Below, piece by piece: positions 36,168 through 47,752 of a DNA stretch of 64,000 nt (position 1 is the stretch's first letter; each line of letters opens with the position of its first letter). The stretch covers positions 2,108,001-2,172,000 of the forward strand of contig NZ_AP022598.1 in NCBI RefSeq assembly GCF_010725485.1, read 5' to 3'. Both the position numbers and the translations under genes were made by a program. The notes under the pieces are model-generated. The model was not told the origin of the DNA. It saw nothing but the letters and a program-made list of their open reading frames with translations, and did no database searches. Source of the stretch: Mycolicibacterium parafortuitum (GTDB taxonomy: Bacteria > Actinomycetota > Actinomycetes > Mycobacteriales > Mycobacteriaceae).

Positions 36168-36703
36168 GTTCGCGATCTGGCGGACGCGAGCGGCTGAATC
36201 AGATTCTGGCGCAGTATCAAGTGCGCGACGATCCGGGTGGCACGGTGAGGCGAGCCGAGGTCGGCGCCGAAGAACTGACGCAGACCGAGATGCAGATGCT
36301 GCTGGCCGACGCGGCGCGGATCCCGGAGATTCGGGATATCAGGGACCGGGCGAGTGCCGAAGCGGTGCGACGCTTTCCACCGCCGGATGGCCGGCAGGTC
36401 GACAACGAGACAGATGCGTTCCGGCACACCTACGGCAGCGCACTGTTGACCCGGAGTTTCGGGCCCGACTGGGCATCCCGATTCACCTCGGCGCACGAGG
36501 GTAACCCCGACAACAATCGCGCGAGCCGCGCGATGGATCTCTACAACAACGAGATCGGGCGCTCGATCGCGCTCGCCCATCCCGACGCCTCTCCCGAGGC
36601 CATCTCAGATCTCGCGGCGGACGCAGTGCTCAACGGCGAAGCCGTCGTCGTCGGCCCTGACGGGGTGAGCCTGCGCTGGAGCGCATCCGGGAACGAGGTC
36701 TAG
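36164..36703 (+). CDS. DUF6973-like domain protein
   Basis: A 179-residue soluble protein without a signal peptide. Its core reads DNETDAFRHTYGSALL (about residues 84-99), AHEGNP and RAMDLYNNEIGR (about 123-134), the pattern of the DUF6973 family, with conserved Asp, His, Glu and Asn that look like a catalytic or metal site. Similar domains occur at the C-terminus of secreted polymorphic toxin-type proteins, but here it stands alone. Its ATG overlaps the fadE34 stop (ATGA), so it is probably translated with it. Function unknown. It shares a CTAG stop with the convergent gene. Confidence 0.7.
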   Translation: MSSRSGGRERLNQILAQYQVRDDPGGTVRRAEVGAEELTQTEMQMLLADAARIPEIRDIRDRASAEAVRRFPPPDGRQVDNETDAFRHTYGSALLTRSFGPDWASRFTSAHEGNPDNNRASRAMDLYNNEIGRSIALAHPDASPEAISDLAADAVLNGEAVVVGPDGVSLRWSASGNEV

Positions 36704-37290
36704 TCGAAGGTGGTCTGCGCGCAGGCCGACGGCGTCGTCAGGTTGACCCCGCCGTAGACCACCTGGATCTGCGAGCAGACGATGAACTGCGAGCCCTTGG
36801 CGGGCAGGCCGGTCGTCCACGACGTCGGAACCGAGTCGCCGTCGGTGGTGAAGCGTTCGATCGAACCGCCGCCGAAGTACGTCACCGACACCTCGACATC
36901 GCGCATCGACTTCAGCATGCGCGAGAGCACGTTGTCGTGGTTGGCGCCCTTGAGTTCTCGGGGCATACCGGCCGGTGCGCTGTACCAGGCCTCCTGCCAC
37001 ACGTCCTGGGAGTCGCTGCGCAGCGTGATGGTCTGCCGTGCCCAGGTGTCGCCCGGGAATCCGGTGGGGCCGTTGGGGGTCAACAGGTTTGCCGACGTCC
37101 TGAAGAAGCACCGGTTCTGCCCCGGGTCGCAGTCGGCGTTGACGTGCATCTCGATCGAGGTGGCGGGGTCGACGGCGATGGAAGACACGCCGGTGTCGGA
37201 GGCCGCCATGGCGATCGGGGCCGTGGTGTGCGAGACGGCGGCGAGCGCCACCATCAACGTCGGAGCCAGTGCCGCTGCTAGCCGCTTCAT
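36700..37290 (-). CDS. Secreted protein of unknown function (Rv3572-like)
   Basis: A 196-residue exported protein. A Lys-Arg start and hydrophobic segment end at a likely signal peptidase I site near residue 30 (MAASDTG). The mature domain has four Cys (ADCDPGQNRCFFRT, FIVCSQ, SACAQTT) that probably form two disulfides. It occupies the place of Rv3572 between fadE34 and kshB in the cholesterol cluster. No enzymatic motif is visible. It lies 22 bp downstream of kshB on the same strand. Confidence 0.75.
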   Translation of the reverse strand: MKRLAAALAPTLMVALAAVSHTTAPIAMAASDTGVSSIAVDPATSIEMHVNADCDPGQNRCFFRTSANLLTPNGPTGFPGDTWARQTITLRSDSQDVWQEAWYSAPAGMPRELKGANHDNVLSRMLKSMRDVEVSVTYFGGGSIERFTTDGDSVPTSWTTGLPAKGSQFIVCSQIQVVYGGVNLTTPSACAQTTFD

Positions 37291-37312
37291 CGTGATGAAA
37301 GTAATCCTTGCG

Positions 37313-38386
37313 TCACTCGTCGAAGGTGACTTCGACGGAATCGGATTTCGGATGTGCCTGGCAGGCCAGGATCAGACCCTCGTCGAGGTCCTGCTGTTCG
37401 AGGACGTCGTTGATCTCCATCTCGACGTCGCCGGACTTCTTGAGCACGGCGCACGCGCCGCAGTGCCCCTCGCGGCACGAGAACGGCGCGTCCAGGCCCT
37501 TGTTCAGCAGGACGTCGAGCAGTTTCGCCTTGCGCGGCCAGCTGACCTCGTGGGTCTCGCCGTCGAGGGTCACCACGGCCGTCGCCGGGCCCTCGTCGCC
37601 GTCGTCCTCGTCGTCGATGGTGACCGCCGCGAACGGATCCGACTCCAGTGACTTGAACACCTCGATGTGGATCTTCTCGGCGACTGCCCCTGCCGCCGCG
37701 AGCGCCTCCTCGGCGGCGGCCATGAACGGCCCCGGCCCGCAGATGAACGCCTCCCTGGACGTGAACGGCGTGAACAGCGCCGTCAGCGCGGTGACGCTGG
37801 GCAGCCCCTGCACGGTCTCCAGCCAGTGGATCGCGGTCAGGCGGTCCGGGTACTTGGCGGCGAGATCACGCAGGGTCTCGGCGAAGATCACCGAATTCTC
37901 GTCGCGGTTGGCGTAGACCAGGGTCACCTTTCCGCTGCCCTCGGACAGCGCGGACTTCAGGATCGCCAGCATCGGGGTGATTCCGCTGCCCGCGGCCAGC
38001 AGCAGGAAATCGGTGTCCAGGTTCTTCGGCACGAACGTCCCCGACGGTGCCAGGACGTGCATCTTCATCCCGGCGTGCGCGTTGTCGCACAGCCAGTTCG
38101 ACGCGTACCCGTCGGCGGTGCGCTTCACGGTGACCGTCAGCGGGTCGCCGGTGTGCGGTGACGAGCACAGCGAATAGCAGCGCGCGACCGATCCGGTGCG
38201 GTCACTCGGCACCCGCAAGGTCAGGAACTGACCGGGCGAGTAGCGCAGCTTCTCCGGCGGCACGGACGCGCCGGCCGGGGTTTTGAACACCAGAGAACGC
38301 GCGTCAGACGTCTCGTCGATCACTTCGGCGATCTCCAGCTCGAGCACATGGGCGCCCAGCGGCTCGTCGGCGGCAACGTCCGTCAC
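37313..38386 (-). CDS. kshB: 3-ketosteroid 9-alpha-hydroxylase reductase KshB
   Basis: A 357-residue reductase (Rv3571) that passes electrons from NADH to the Rieske oxygenase KshA in steroid B-ring opening. Domains are an FAD-binding barrel with RCYSLCSSP (about residues 70-78), an NAD-binding domain with GSGITPMLA and CGPGPFM, and a C-terminal plant-type [2Fe-2S] ferredoxin with CREGHCGACAVL and a fourth Cys in ILACQAHP. GTG at 38386 with GAAAGGG upstream gives the family length. Two KstR-like boxes lie between it and hsaA. kshA is not in this window. Confidence 0.95.
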   Translation of the reverse strand: MTDVAADEPLGAHVLELEIAEVIDETSDARSLVFKTPAGASVPPEKLRYSPGQFLTLRVPSDRTGSVARCYSLCSSPHTGDPLTVTVKRTADGYASNWLCDNAHAGMKMHVLAPSGTFVPKNLDTDFLLLAAGSGITPMLAILKSALSEGSGKVTLVYANRDENSVIFAETLRDLAAKYPDRLTAIHWLETVQGLPSVTALTALFTPFTSREAFICGPGPFMAAAEEALAAAGAVAEKIHIEVFKSLESDPFAAVTIDDEDDGDEGPATAVVTLDGETHEVSWPRKAKLLDVLLNKGLDAPFSCREGHCGACAVLKKSGDVEMEINDVLEQQDLDEGLILACQAHPKSDSVEVTFDE

Positions 38387-38412
38387 AGATGGACCCTTTC
38401 TCCGGTCATAAC

Positions 38413-38426
38413 TAGAACAGGTTACA
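38413..38426. promoter_or_regulatory. KstR operator upstream of kshB
   Basis: TAGAACAGGTTACA matches every fixed base of TnnAACnnGTTnnA and lies 27 bp before the kshB start. Confidence 0.82.
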
Positions 38427-38480
38427 GAAATGCATGTGCGCTGGTCCAGGTGTCGCAGGACGCTGCTACTCGACACAAAT

Positions 38481-38494
38481 CGTAACGTGTTCTA
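38481..38494. promoter_or_regulatory. KstR-like operator upstream of hsaA
   Basis: CGTAACGTGTTCTA matches the KstR consensus except for the first base (C for T). It lies 42 bp before hsaA, so hsaADCB and kshB may each have their own site. Confidence 0.65.
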
Positions 38495-38535
38495 ATCTCT
38501 TCTAGGTTACTTCGCACGCCTTTGGAGGCAAACCA

Positions 38536-41518
<2,983 letters not shown>

Positions 41519-41531
41519 CCAGGTAAACGCG

Positions 41532-42098
41532 ATGTCGACCCCGCCGATCGATCCGCGCACATTCCGCAGTGTGCTCGGTCAGTTCTGCACCGGGATCACC
41601 GTCATCACCACGATGAGTGAGGATGCCCCGGTGGGATTCGCCTGCCAGTCGTTCGCCGCGTTGTCCCTGGATCCGCCGTTGGTGTTGTTCTGCCCCACGA
41701 AGGCCTCGCGGTCGTGGGCAGCGATCGAGACCACCGGCCGGTTCTGCGTCAACGTCCTGCACGAGAACCAGCAGCACGTCTCGGCGCGGTTCGGTTCACG
41801 AGAGCCGGACAAGTTCGCCGGGATCGATTGGTCGCCATCGAGGTTGGGCTCGCCGATCATCGACGGCTCGCTGGCGCACATCGACTGCACGGTGCACTCG
41901 GTGCACGACGGCGGCGACCATTTCGTCGTGTTCGGAGCGGTGCACTCGCTGTCGGACGTTCCGAAGCGCAAGCCGCGGCCGCTGCTGTTCTACCAAGGGC
42001 AGTACACCGGCATCGAACCGGACAAGAACACCCCGGCGGACTGGCGCAACGACCTGGAGGCGTTCCTGACCGCGACGACCGAGGACACCTGGCTCTAG
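41532..42098 (+). CDS. hsaB: Flavin reductase HsaB
   Basis: A 188-residue NADH:FMN reductase (Rv3567c) that supplies reduced flavin to HsaA. The flavin-reductase-like split-barrel reads FRSVLGQFCTGITVIT at residues 11-26 and GFACQSFAALSLDPPLVLF near 36-54. The late HSVHDGGDHFVVFGAV is the conserved GDH region. It ends the operon; in M. tuberculosis nat follows, but here the convergent DUF2867-like gene shares its CTAG stop. Confidence 0.94.
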   Translation: MSTPPIDPRTFRSVLGQFCTGITVITTMSEDAPVGFACQSFAALSLDPPLVLFCPTKASRSWAAIETTGRFCVNVLHENQQHVSARFGSREPDKFAGIDWSPSRLGSPIIDGSLAHIDCTVHSVHDGGDHFVVFGAVHSLSDVPKRKPRPLLFYQGQYTGIEPDKNTPADWRNDLEAFLTATTEDTWL

Positions 42099-42565
42099 CC
42101 CGAACGCGACGCTGCACCGTCGACGAGTGAGCACACCACCGCCAGGTGGGTCGGCAGCACCTTCGCCCATACCCTCCGAGCGACCGGGTTGCCCAGTCGC
42201 ACGAACGTCGCGAAGGTGACCTCGCCGCCGGCGACCCGGGTGATCAACTGACCCGACAGCCCCATCGGCGACATCGCCTGCAATCGAACGTATTCGGCAT
42301 CGCGATGGGTGACCGACCAGCCGGCGATCACGTCGGGTCCGGCTGGGCGCAACCTGATCCCGAGCACCGTCCATCCGAGACGTAACCGCAGTCGTGTCAC
42401 CGCGGGCGGCCCTTCGAGAATCTCCCGCGCCCATTCCGCCGGTGAGCTGGCGTGGCTGGTGCGGAGCTGGTGGGCGTCGACATGGTCGACGCGGGTGAGC
42501 GTGCTGCACGCCAACAGGTCCGCATCGGGATCGGTGCGTCGGGCGATGCGCTGTATCGAGGCCAT
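42095..42565 (-). CDS. DUF2867-like conserved protein
   Basis: A 156-residue protein resembling the DUF2867 family: a C-terminal block VTFATFVRLGNPVARRVWAKVLPTHLAVV (key parts FVRLGNPVARRVW and PTHLAVV) follows a central beta-rich part. No catalytic motif is known. It is divergent to a TetR regulator 56 bp away, with a 7-bp inverted repeat between them, so it is very likely the TetR target. START-like ligand-binding folds are a possibility. Start ATG at 42565. Confidence 0.68.
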   Translation of the reverse strand: MASIQRIARRTDPDADLLACSTLTRVDHVDAHQLRTSHASSPAEWAREILEGPPAVTRLRLRLGWTVLGIRLRPAGPDVIAGWSVTHRDAEYVRLQAMSPMGLSGQLITRVAGGEVTFATFVRLGNPVARRVWAKVLPTHLAVVCSLVDGAASRSG

Positions 42566-42583
42566 CCGCCACCTCCAATGATT

Positions 42584-42604
42584 GATACAGAACAGTACTG
42601 TATC
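42584..42604. promoter_or_regulatory. Inverted repeat, likely TetR operator
   Basis: GATACAG (42584-42590) and CTGTATC (42598-42604) are perfect complements around seven bases in the divergent gap. A further CTGTATC lies at 42551-42557 inside the neighbouring gene. Confidence 0.68.
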
Positions 42605-42621
42605 TATCGTATTCTGACCAG

Positions 42622-43182
42622 ATGCCGCCGCCGATCCGTACGCCCCGACAGTCCTGGATCGACGCGGGTCTGGCGCTGCTGGCCGCCGACGGACCCGATG
42701 CCGTGCGCGTGGAGGTCCTCGCGCAACGCCTCGGTGTGACCCGCGGAGGGTTCTATCGGCAGTTCGCGAGCAGGACGGAGTTGATCACCGCGATGCTCGA
42801 CACCTGGGAGCAGCGCAGCATCGACGAGGTCCTGGCGCGGGTCGAGGCCGAAGGCGGCGACGCGCGCAGCAAGGTCCGCCGAGCCGGGACTCTGACGTTC
42901 TCGGCCGAACTGCTCCCGGTGGATCTCGCGGTCCGCAGCTGGGCGCGACGGGATCCCGAGGTGGCCGATCGGCTGCGCCGCGTCGACAACCGCCGCATGG
43001 ACTACCTGCGCGAACTGCTCTCCGCGCTGTGGGACGACACCGCCGAGGTCGAGGCCCGCGCGATGCTGGCCTTCTCACTGCTGGTCGGGAACCACCTGAT
43101 CGTGGCCGACCATCCGGGCGGCAGGGACAGGGTGGTCGCCGACGCCGGCCGCCTCCTACTCGGCGGACTTACACAGCTGTAA
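42622..43182 (+). CDS. TetR-family transcriptional regulator
   Basis: A 186-residue TetR-type regulator. The N-terminal HTH reads EVLAQRLGVTRGGFYRQFASRTEL (key: AQRLGVTRGGFYRQF) at about residues 33-56. The C-terminal domain is helical and specific to its ligand, which is unknown. It probably represses itself and the divergent DUF2867-like gene through the inverted repeat at 42584-42604. ATG at 42622. Confidence 0.87.
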   Translation: MPPPIRTPRQSWIDAGLALLAADGPDAVRVEVLAQRLGVTRGGFYRQFASRTELITAMLDTWEQRSIDEVLARVEAEGGDARSKVRRAGTLTFSAELLPVDLAVRSWARRDPEVADRLRRVDNRRMDYLRELLSALWDDTAEVEARAMLAFSLLVGNHLIVADHPGGRDRVVADAGRLLLGGLTQL

Positions 43183-43219
43183 TTCATCCACACTGTGGAT
43201 AACCCCTGTGGATAACTCG

Positions 43220-44131
43220 CTAGCGCAGGCCCAGCAACACGTCCTGTTGATCGCGGACCCGCTCGCGGATCGCGTCGACGACCGCCGCCACCTCCGGGCG
43301 GCGCAGCGCCTCGGCGCGGGCCACCAACCAGTAGCTCAACTGTGCCGAAACCTGTTGCGCCAGTATCCGAACGAGATCGCGATGGCGGTCGGCCATGAAG
43401 CAGGGCAGCAGCCCGATCCCGGCTGATGCCCGAGTGGCCTCGACGTGGACGAACACATTCGTCGAGGTCACCGATTCGCGCATGGCAGGCGCGAAGCTCG
43501 CGGCGAGGTCGAGGTCGTCGACCTGCAGCATCGAGTCGATGAAGTACACGAGCGGAAACCGCTGTAGATCGGCGACGTCGGCCGGGGCGCCGTGCTCGTC
43601 GAGGTAGTCCCGGGAGGCGTACAGGCCCAGGCGGTAGTCACACAGCCGGAGAGCCTTGGCGCGGCGCACCCGGGGCTCACCGACCACGACTTCGACGTCC
43701 AGGCCGGAGCGCTGCTGGGTGGCCCTGCGGGTGGTCGCCACGATCTCGACGGCCACCTTCGGATGCATCCGCTGCACGGCGGCCGCCGCCGGTGCGGCGA
43801 TATACGCCGAGAAACCGTCGGTGGCGGAGATCCGGACAACGCCGTCGAGGGCCCGTTGTCCGGCCGGATCGGCGGCCAGGGACCGCACGGCGGTCTCGAC
43901 GGTCTCGGCGGCGGTGAGGGCACCGCGGCCGAGGTCGGTCAGTTCCCAGCCGCCGGCGACACGGGCCAGCACCCGCCCGCCCATCGCCTCCTCCAGCGCC
44001 GCGATGCGCCGGCTGATCGTGGTGTGGTTGAGGCCGAGCTCCTCGGCCGCGGTGGTGTATTTGCCGGTTCGGCCGACGGCCAGCAGAACCAGCAGGTCAT
44101 CTGCACTGAGACGACGAGCCGAGGATGTCAC
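43220..44131 (-). CDS. LysR-family transcriptional regulator
   Basis: A 303-residue LysR-type regulator with a winged HTH at about residues 10-65 (KYTTAAEELGLNHTTISRRIAALEE; key LGLNHTTISRRI) and a co-inducer-binding domain (about 95-300). It is divergent to an MHS-type MFS transporter and a 3-hydroxybutyrate-dehydrogenase-like SDR, the classical LysR arrangement, so it probably activates them in response to their substrate. GTG at 44131 is adjacent to a dyad at 44133-44148. Confidence 0.87.
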   Translation of the reverse strand: MTSSARRLSADDLLVLLAVGRTGKYTTAAEELGLNHTTISRRIAALEEAMGGRVLARVAGGWELTDLGRGALTAAETVETAVRSLAADPAGQRALDGVVRISATDGFSAYIAAPAAAAVQRMHPKVAVEIVATTRRATQQRSGLDVEVVVGEPRVRRAKALRLCDYRLGLYASRDYLDEHGAPADVADLQRFPLVYFIDSMLQVDDLDLAASFAPAMRESVTSTNVFVHVEATRASAGIGLLPCFMADRHRDLVRILAQQVSAQLSYWLVARAEALRRPEVAAVVDAIRERVRDQQDVLLGLR

Positions 44132-44132
44132 A

Positions 44133-44148
44133 TCTGCATTTTCGCAGA
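44133..44148. promoter_or_regulatory. Dyad in the lysR-MFS divergent region
   Basis: TCTGC (44133-44137) and GCAGA (44144-44148) flank ATTTTC. LysR proteins bind interrupted T-N11-A dyads, and this one lies directly before the lysR start, where autorepression would act. Confidence 0.45.
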
Positions 44149-44238
44149 CACATCCTGCGGTTTTGGTTATTGCCCGAGCGGGTAGCTGCGTGAATACTCA
44201 CCCGAGTTTGTGGTGGGCATCACAAGGAAGGGTGGGCG

Positions 44239-45600
44239 ATGAGCGCGCAACAGGACGCGGGGCCCGGTTCAATCTCGACCGGACTCAAGCGGGTGGTGGT
44301 CGCATCGATGGCCGGCACGGTCGTCGAGTGGTACGAGTTCTTCCTGTACGCGACCGCGGCAACGCTCGTGTTCAAGAAGGTGTTCTTCGCCGAGGGCACC
44401 AGCGAGGCCGCCGGTTTGATCGCAGCGCTGCTGACGTACGCCGTCGGCTTCGTGGCCCGGCCGCTGGGCGGGATCGTGTTCGGGCACTTCGGCGACAAGT
44501 ACGGTCGCAAGAAGCTGCTGCAGTTCGCCATCCTGTTGGTCGGTGTCGTGACGTTCCTGATGGGATGTCTGCCGACCTACAACCAGATCGGCGTGTGGGC
44601 CCCGATCCTGCTCGTGCTGTTGCGCTTCGCGCAGGGCTTCGCGGTCGGCGGCGAATGGGGCGGGGCCGTCCTTCTGGTCGCCGAGCACAGCCCGAACAAG
44701 CAGCGGGCGTTCTGGGCCAGCTGGCCGCAGGCCGCGGTCCCGGTCGGCAACATGCTCGCCACCGTCGTGCTGCTGGTCCTGACCGGGCTGCTGTCCGATG
44801 AGGCGTTTCTGTCCTGGGGCTGGCGTGTGGCGTTCTGGCTGTCGGCGGTGGTGGTGCTGATCGGCTACTACATCCGCACCAAGGTGACCGACGCCCCGAT
44901 CTTCGTTGCGGCCCAAGAGGAGGTCGAGCGCGCCAAGGCGGTGTCCTACGGCGTCGCCGAGGTGCTGAAGCGTTATCCCCGAGGTGTTTTCACCGCGATG
45001 GGCCTGCGATTCGCCGAGAACATCATGTACTACCTGGTGGTCACCTTCTCGATCGTCTACCTCAAGACCCACGTGGGTGCCGACACCGGCGACATCCTCT
45101 GGTGGCTGCTCGCCGCACATGCGGTGCACTTCGTGGTGGTGCCGCAGGTGGGGCGGCTGGCCGACCGGTACGGCCGCCGCCCGGTGTACATCGCCGGGGC
45201 CGTGCTCGCGGGCGTCTGGGGCTTCTTCGCGTTCCCGATGATGAACACCGGCAGCTACCTCGCGATCATGGCCGCGGTCATCCTCGGTCTGATGATCCAC
45301 GCCCTGATGTATGCGCCGCAGCCGGCGATCATGGCCGAGATGTTCCCGACCCGGATGCGGTATTCCGGTGTGTCCCTGGGGTATCAGGTCACCTCGATCG
45401 TCGCCGGATCGTTGGCCCCGGCCATCGCCACCTGGCTGCTCGACAAATTCGGCACCTGGGTGCCGATCGCGGTCTACTTGGCAGGGGCGTCGCTGATCAC
45501 GTTGGTCGCGGCCTGGTTCACGCGCGAGACCAACGGGATCGACCTGCATGAGCTCGACGCCGCCGACCGCGCGCAGTTGCAGCGTGCCGGGGCGGTATGA
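44239..45600 (+). CDS. MHS-family MFS transporter (metabolite:proton symporter)
   Basis: A 453-residue MFS permease with 12 helices in the metabolite:H+ symporter group (KgtP/ShiA/ProP-like). Hallmarks are ASMAGTVVEWYEFFLYATAA (key GTVVEWYEFFLY) in helix 1, the GHFGDKYGRKKLL loop after helix 2, and GGEWGGAVLLVAEHSP in helix 4. Substrates of the group are carboxylates or betaines. The coupled downstream dehydrogenase suggests a hydroxy acid such as 3-hydroxybutyrate. The stop overlaps the next gene by four bases. Confidence 0.88.
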   Translation: MSAQQDAGPGSISTGLKRVVVASMAGTVVEWYEFFLYATAATLVFKKVFFAEGTSEAAGLIAALLTYAVGFVARPLGGIVFGHFGDKYGRKKLLQFAILLVGVVTFLMGCLPTYNQIGVWAPILLVLLRFAQGFAVGGEWGGAVLLVAEHSPNKQRAFWASWPQAAVPVGNMLATVVLLVLTGLLSDEAFLSWGWRVAFWLSAVVVLIGYYIRTKVTDAPIFVAAQEEVERAKAVSYGVAEVLKRYPRGVFTAMGLRFAENIMYYLVVTFSIVYLKTHVGADTGDILWWLLAAHAVHFVVVPQVGRLADRYGRRPVYIAGAVLAGVWGFFAFPMMNTGSYLAIMAAVILGLMIHALMYAPQPAIMAEMFPTRMRYSGVSLGYQVTSIVAGSLAPAIATWLLDKFGTWVPIAVYLAGASLITLVAAWFTRETNGIDLHELDAADRAQLQRAGAV

Positions 45601-46343
45601 GTGCACTGGCGGGACGCACCGCGCTGGTGACCGGCGGTGCGAGCGGGATCGGCGCGGCCTGCGCGCGGGCGCTGGCCGGGCAGGGAGTCGAGGTCACCGT
45701 CGCCGACATCGACGGGTCGGGCGCGCAAACCGTGGCGCGGGAGATCGGCGGAAAGCCGTGGACGCTCGACCTTCTCGACGTCGCCGAGCTGGAGAACCTG
45801 CAGCTGGACGCCGACATCCTGGTCAACAACGCGGGCATCCAGAGCATCGACGAGATCGCGGCGTTCCCGCCGGAGAAGTTCCGGTCGATGCTCGCGCTGA
45901 TGGTGGAGGCGCCGTTCCTGCTCGTCCGTGCGGCGCTGCCCTACATGTACCGCAACGAATTCGGCCGCGTCATCAACATCTCGTCCATCCACGGCCTGCG
46001 GGCCTCGCCGTACAAGGTCGCCTACGTGACCGCCAAGCACGCGCTGGAAGGGCTGTCGAAAGTGACCGCGCTCGAGGGTGGTCCACACGGCGTCACGAGC
46101 AACTGCATCAATCCCGGATACGTCCGCACCCCGCTGGTGACCAAACAGATCGCCGATCAGGCCAGGACCCACGGCATTCCGGAGGATCAGGTGATCTCCG
46201 ACATCCTGCTGAAGGAGAGCGCGGTCAAACGGCTCGTCGAGCCCGACGAGGTCGGCTCGTTGGTCACCTGGCTGGCATCGCCCGCGGCCGGGATGGTCAC
46301 CGGTGCCTCGTACACGATGGACGGCGGGTGGAGCGCGCGCTGA
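45597..46343 (+). CDS. SDR oxidoreductase, 3-hydroxybutyrate dehydrogenase-like
   Basis: A 248-residue short-chain dehydrogenase. NAD-binding TGGASGIG at residues 13-20, NNAGI near 79, catalytic Ser in NISSIHG and Tyr-x-x-x-Lys in AYVTAKHAL (about residues 142-150). The C-terminal half (NPGYVRTPLVTKQI, LAS..GMVTGASYTMDGGW) matches D-3-hydroxybutyrate dehydrogenases. With the MFS gene upstream it forms a small uptake-and-oxidation unit under LysR control. ATG at 45597 overlaps the MFS stop. Confidence 0.83.
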   Translation: MSALAGRTALVTGGASGIGAACARALAGQGVEVTVADIDGSGAQTVAREIGGKPWTLDLLDVAELENLQLDADILVNNAGIQSIDEIAAFPPEKFRSMLALMVEAPFLLVRAALPYMYRNEFGRVINISSIHGLRASPYKVAYVTAKHALEGLSKVTALEGGPHGVTSNCINPGYVRTPLVTKQIADQARTHGIPEDQVISDILLKESAVKRLVEPDEVGSLVTWLASPAAGMVTGASYTMDGGWSAR

Positions 46344-46353
46344 CGTGCGCGCG

Positions 46354-47748
46354 TCACCGCAGCGTCAGATCCCGTGCGGCACGGTACTGCTCGAGGACCT
46401 GCGGTGTCGTGTCTGCGTCGTAGCGGGTGGTATCCCCGATCGACCACTCGGGTGGGGCGTCCCGGCCGGAGAGCACCCAGGCCGCCTGACGGGCGGCGCC
46501 GAGCGCGACGTACTCCGCGGGCGCCGGCACGTCGACCGGGCTGCCGAAGAGCGCCGGGGCGATCCGTCGTACCGCCTCCGAGCGCGCACCTCCGCCGACA
46601 AGGATGATCCGGGCGGCGTCGACACCCTGTTCGCCGATCTTGTCGGTGCAGTACACCATCGAGCTGAGCAGGCCCTCCACCGCCGCTCGGGCGATGTTGG
46701 CCGGGTCGAGGTTTCGTGTCGTGACACCGTGCAGCGCGCCGGCCGCGTGAGGCAGGTTCGGTGACCGTTCCCCCTCGAAGTACGGCACCAGGACCAGGCC
46801 TTCCGCGCCTGCGGGTGCCGACAGGGCGAGCCGGTCGAACTCGTCGAAGTCGACCTTGAGCATCGCGGCGACCGCGGCGAGCACCGGAGCGCCGTTGAGC
46901 GTGCACACCAGGGGAAGTTGGCGGCCTGTCGCGTCGGCGAAGCCGGCCACGATGCCCTCCGGGTCATGCGGGGCCACCTCGCCGACCGCGCTGACCACCC
47001 CGGAGGTGCCCAGCGACACCACACAGTCGCCCCTCCCGGCCGAGAGCCCGAGGGCCGCCGCGGCGTTGTCGCCGGCGCCCGGGCCCAGTACGGCGCCGTG
47101 CGGGGTCTCGCCGGCGGTATCGCGCGGCCCGAGCACCCGGGGCAGTGCCGGATCTCTTCCGCGGAAGGCCAACTCGAGCAGATCCGGTTGGTAGCGGTCG
47201 GTCTCGGCGGAGAAGTACCCGGTTCCGCTGGCGTCACTGCGATCGGTGCAGATCGCGGTGACGTCGGTGCCGCCGCCCAGCCGCCAGGTCAGCCAGTCGT
47301 GAGGGAGACAGACCGCCGCGGTCGCATCCGCGCGGTCGGGTTCGTGGTCGGCCAACCAGCGCAGTTTGGTGGCCGTGACGGCCGCGACCGGAACGACGCC
47401 GGTGCGGTCGGCCCAGGCGCCGGGACCGCCGAGCTCGGCGGTCAGCTGATCGGCGGCCCCGCTGGACCGGGTGTCGTTCCACAGCAACACATCCCGCACC
47501 AATTCTCCCGAGGAGTCCAGGCACACCATGCCGTGCTGCTGGGCGCCGACCGACACCGCGGACACGTCGTCCAAACCCCCCGCCTGCTCGGCGGCGTGTT
47601 GCAGCGCGGCCCACCAATGGCGGGCGTCGACCTCCGTGCCCGCGGGGTGCGGTGCGGAACCCGAGCGCACGATCTGGCCGGTGTCGGCGTCACAGATCAA
47701 CACCTTGCAGGACTGGGTCGATGAGTCGATTCCGGCTACGAGGGTCAT
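46354..47748 (-). CDS. xylB: Xylulokinase
   Basis: A 464-residue FGGY-family kinase that phosphorylates D-xylulose. The N-terminal ATP/phosphate loop is [10 protein letters not shown] (residues 6-15), with the substrate-site QQHGMV near residue 80. The catalytic Asp lies in [13 protein letters not shown] near 230, and the nucleotide motif is [15 protein letters not shown] near 388. ATG at 47748 is preferred over the longer frame as it starts the family fold directly. It lies four bases after the ROK regulator on the same strand and belongs to the xylose regulon with xylA and the ABC genes across the divergent promoter. Confidence 0.9.
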   Translation of the reverse strand: MTLVAGIDSSTQSCKVLICDADTGQIVRSGSAPHPAGTEVDARHWWAALQHAAEQAGGLDDVSAVSVGAQQHGMVCLDSSGELVRDVLLWNDTRSSGAADQLTAELGGPGAWADRTGVVPVAAVTATKLRWLADHEPDRADATAAVCLPHDWLTWRLGGGTDVTAICTDRSDASGTGYFSAETDRYQPDLLELAFRGRDPALPRVLGPRDTAGETPHGAVLGPGAGDNAAAALGLSAGRGDCVVSLGTSGVVSAVGEVAPHDPEGIVAGFADATGRQLPLVCTLNGAPVLAAVAAMLKVDFDEFDRLALSAPAGAEGLVLVPYFEGERSPNLPHAAGALHGVTTRNLDPANIARAAVEGLLSSMVYCTDKIGEQGVDAARIILVGGGARSEAVRRIAPALFGSPVDVPAPAEYVALGAARQAAWVLSGRDAPPEWSIGDTTRYDADTTPQVLEQYRAARDLTLR

Positions 47749-47752
47749 AGGG

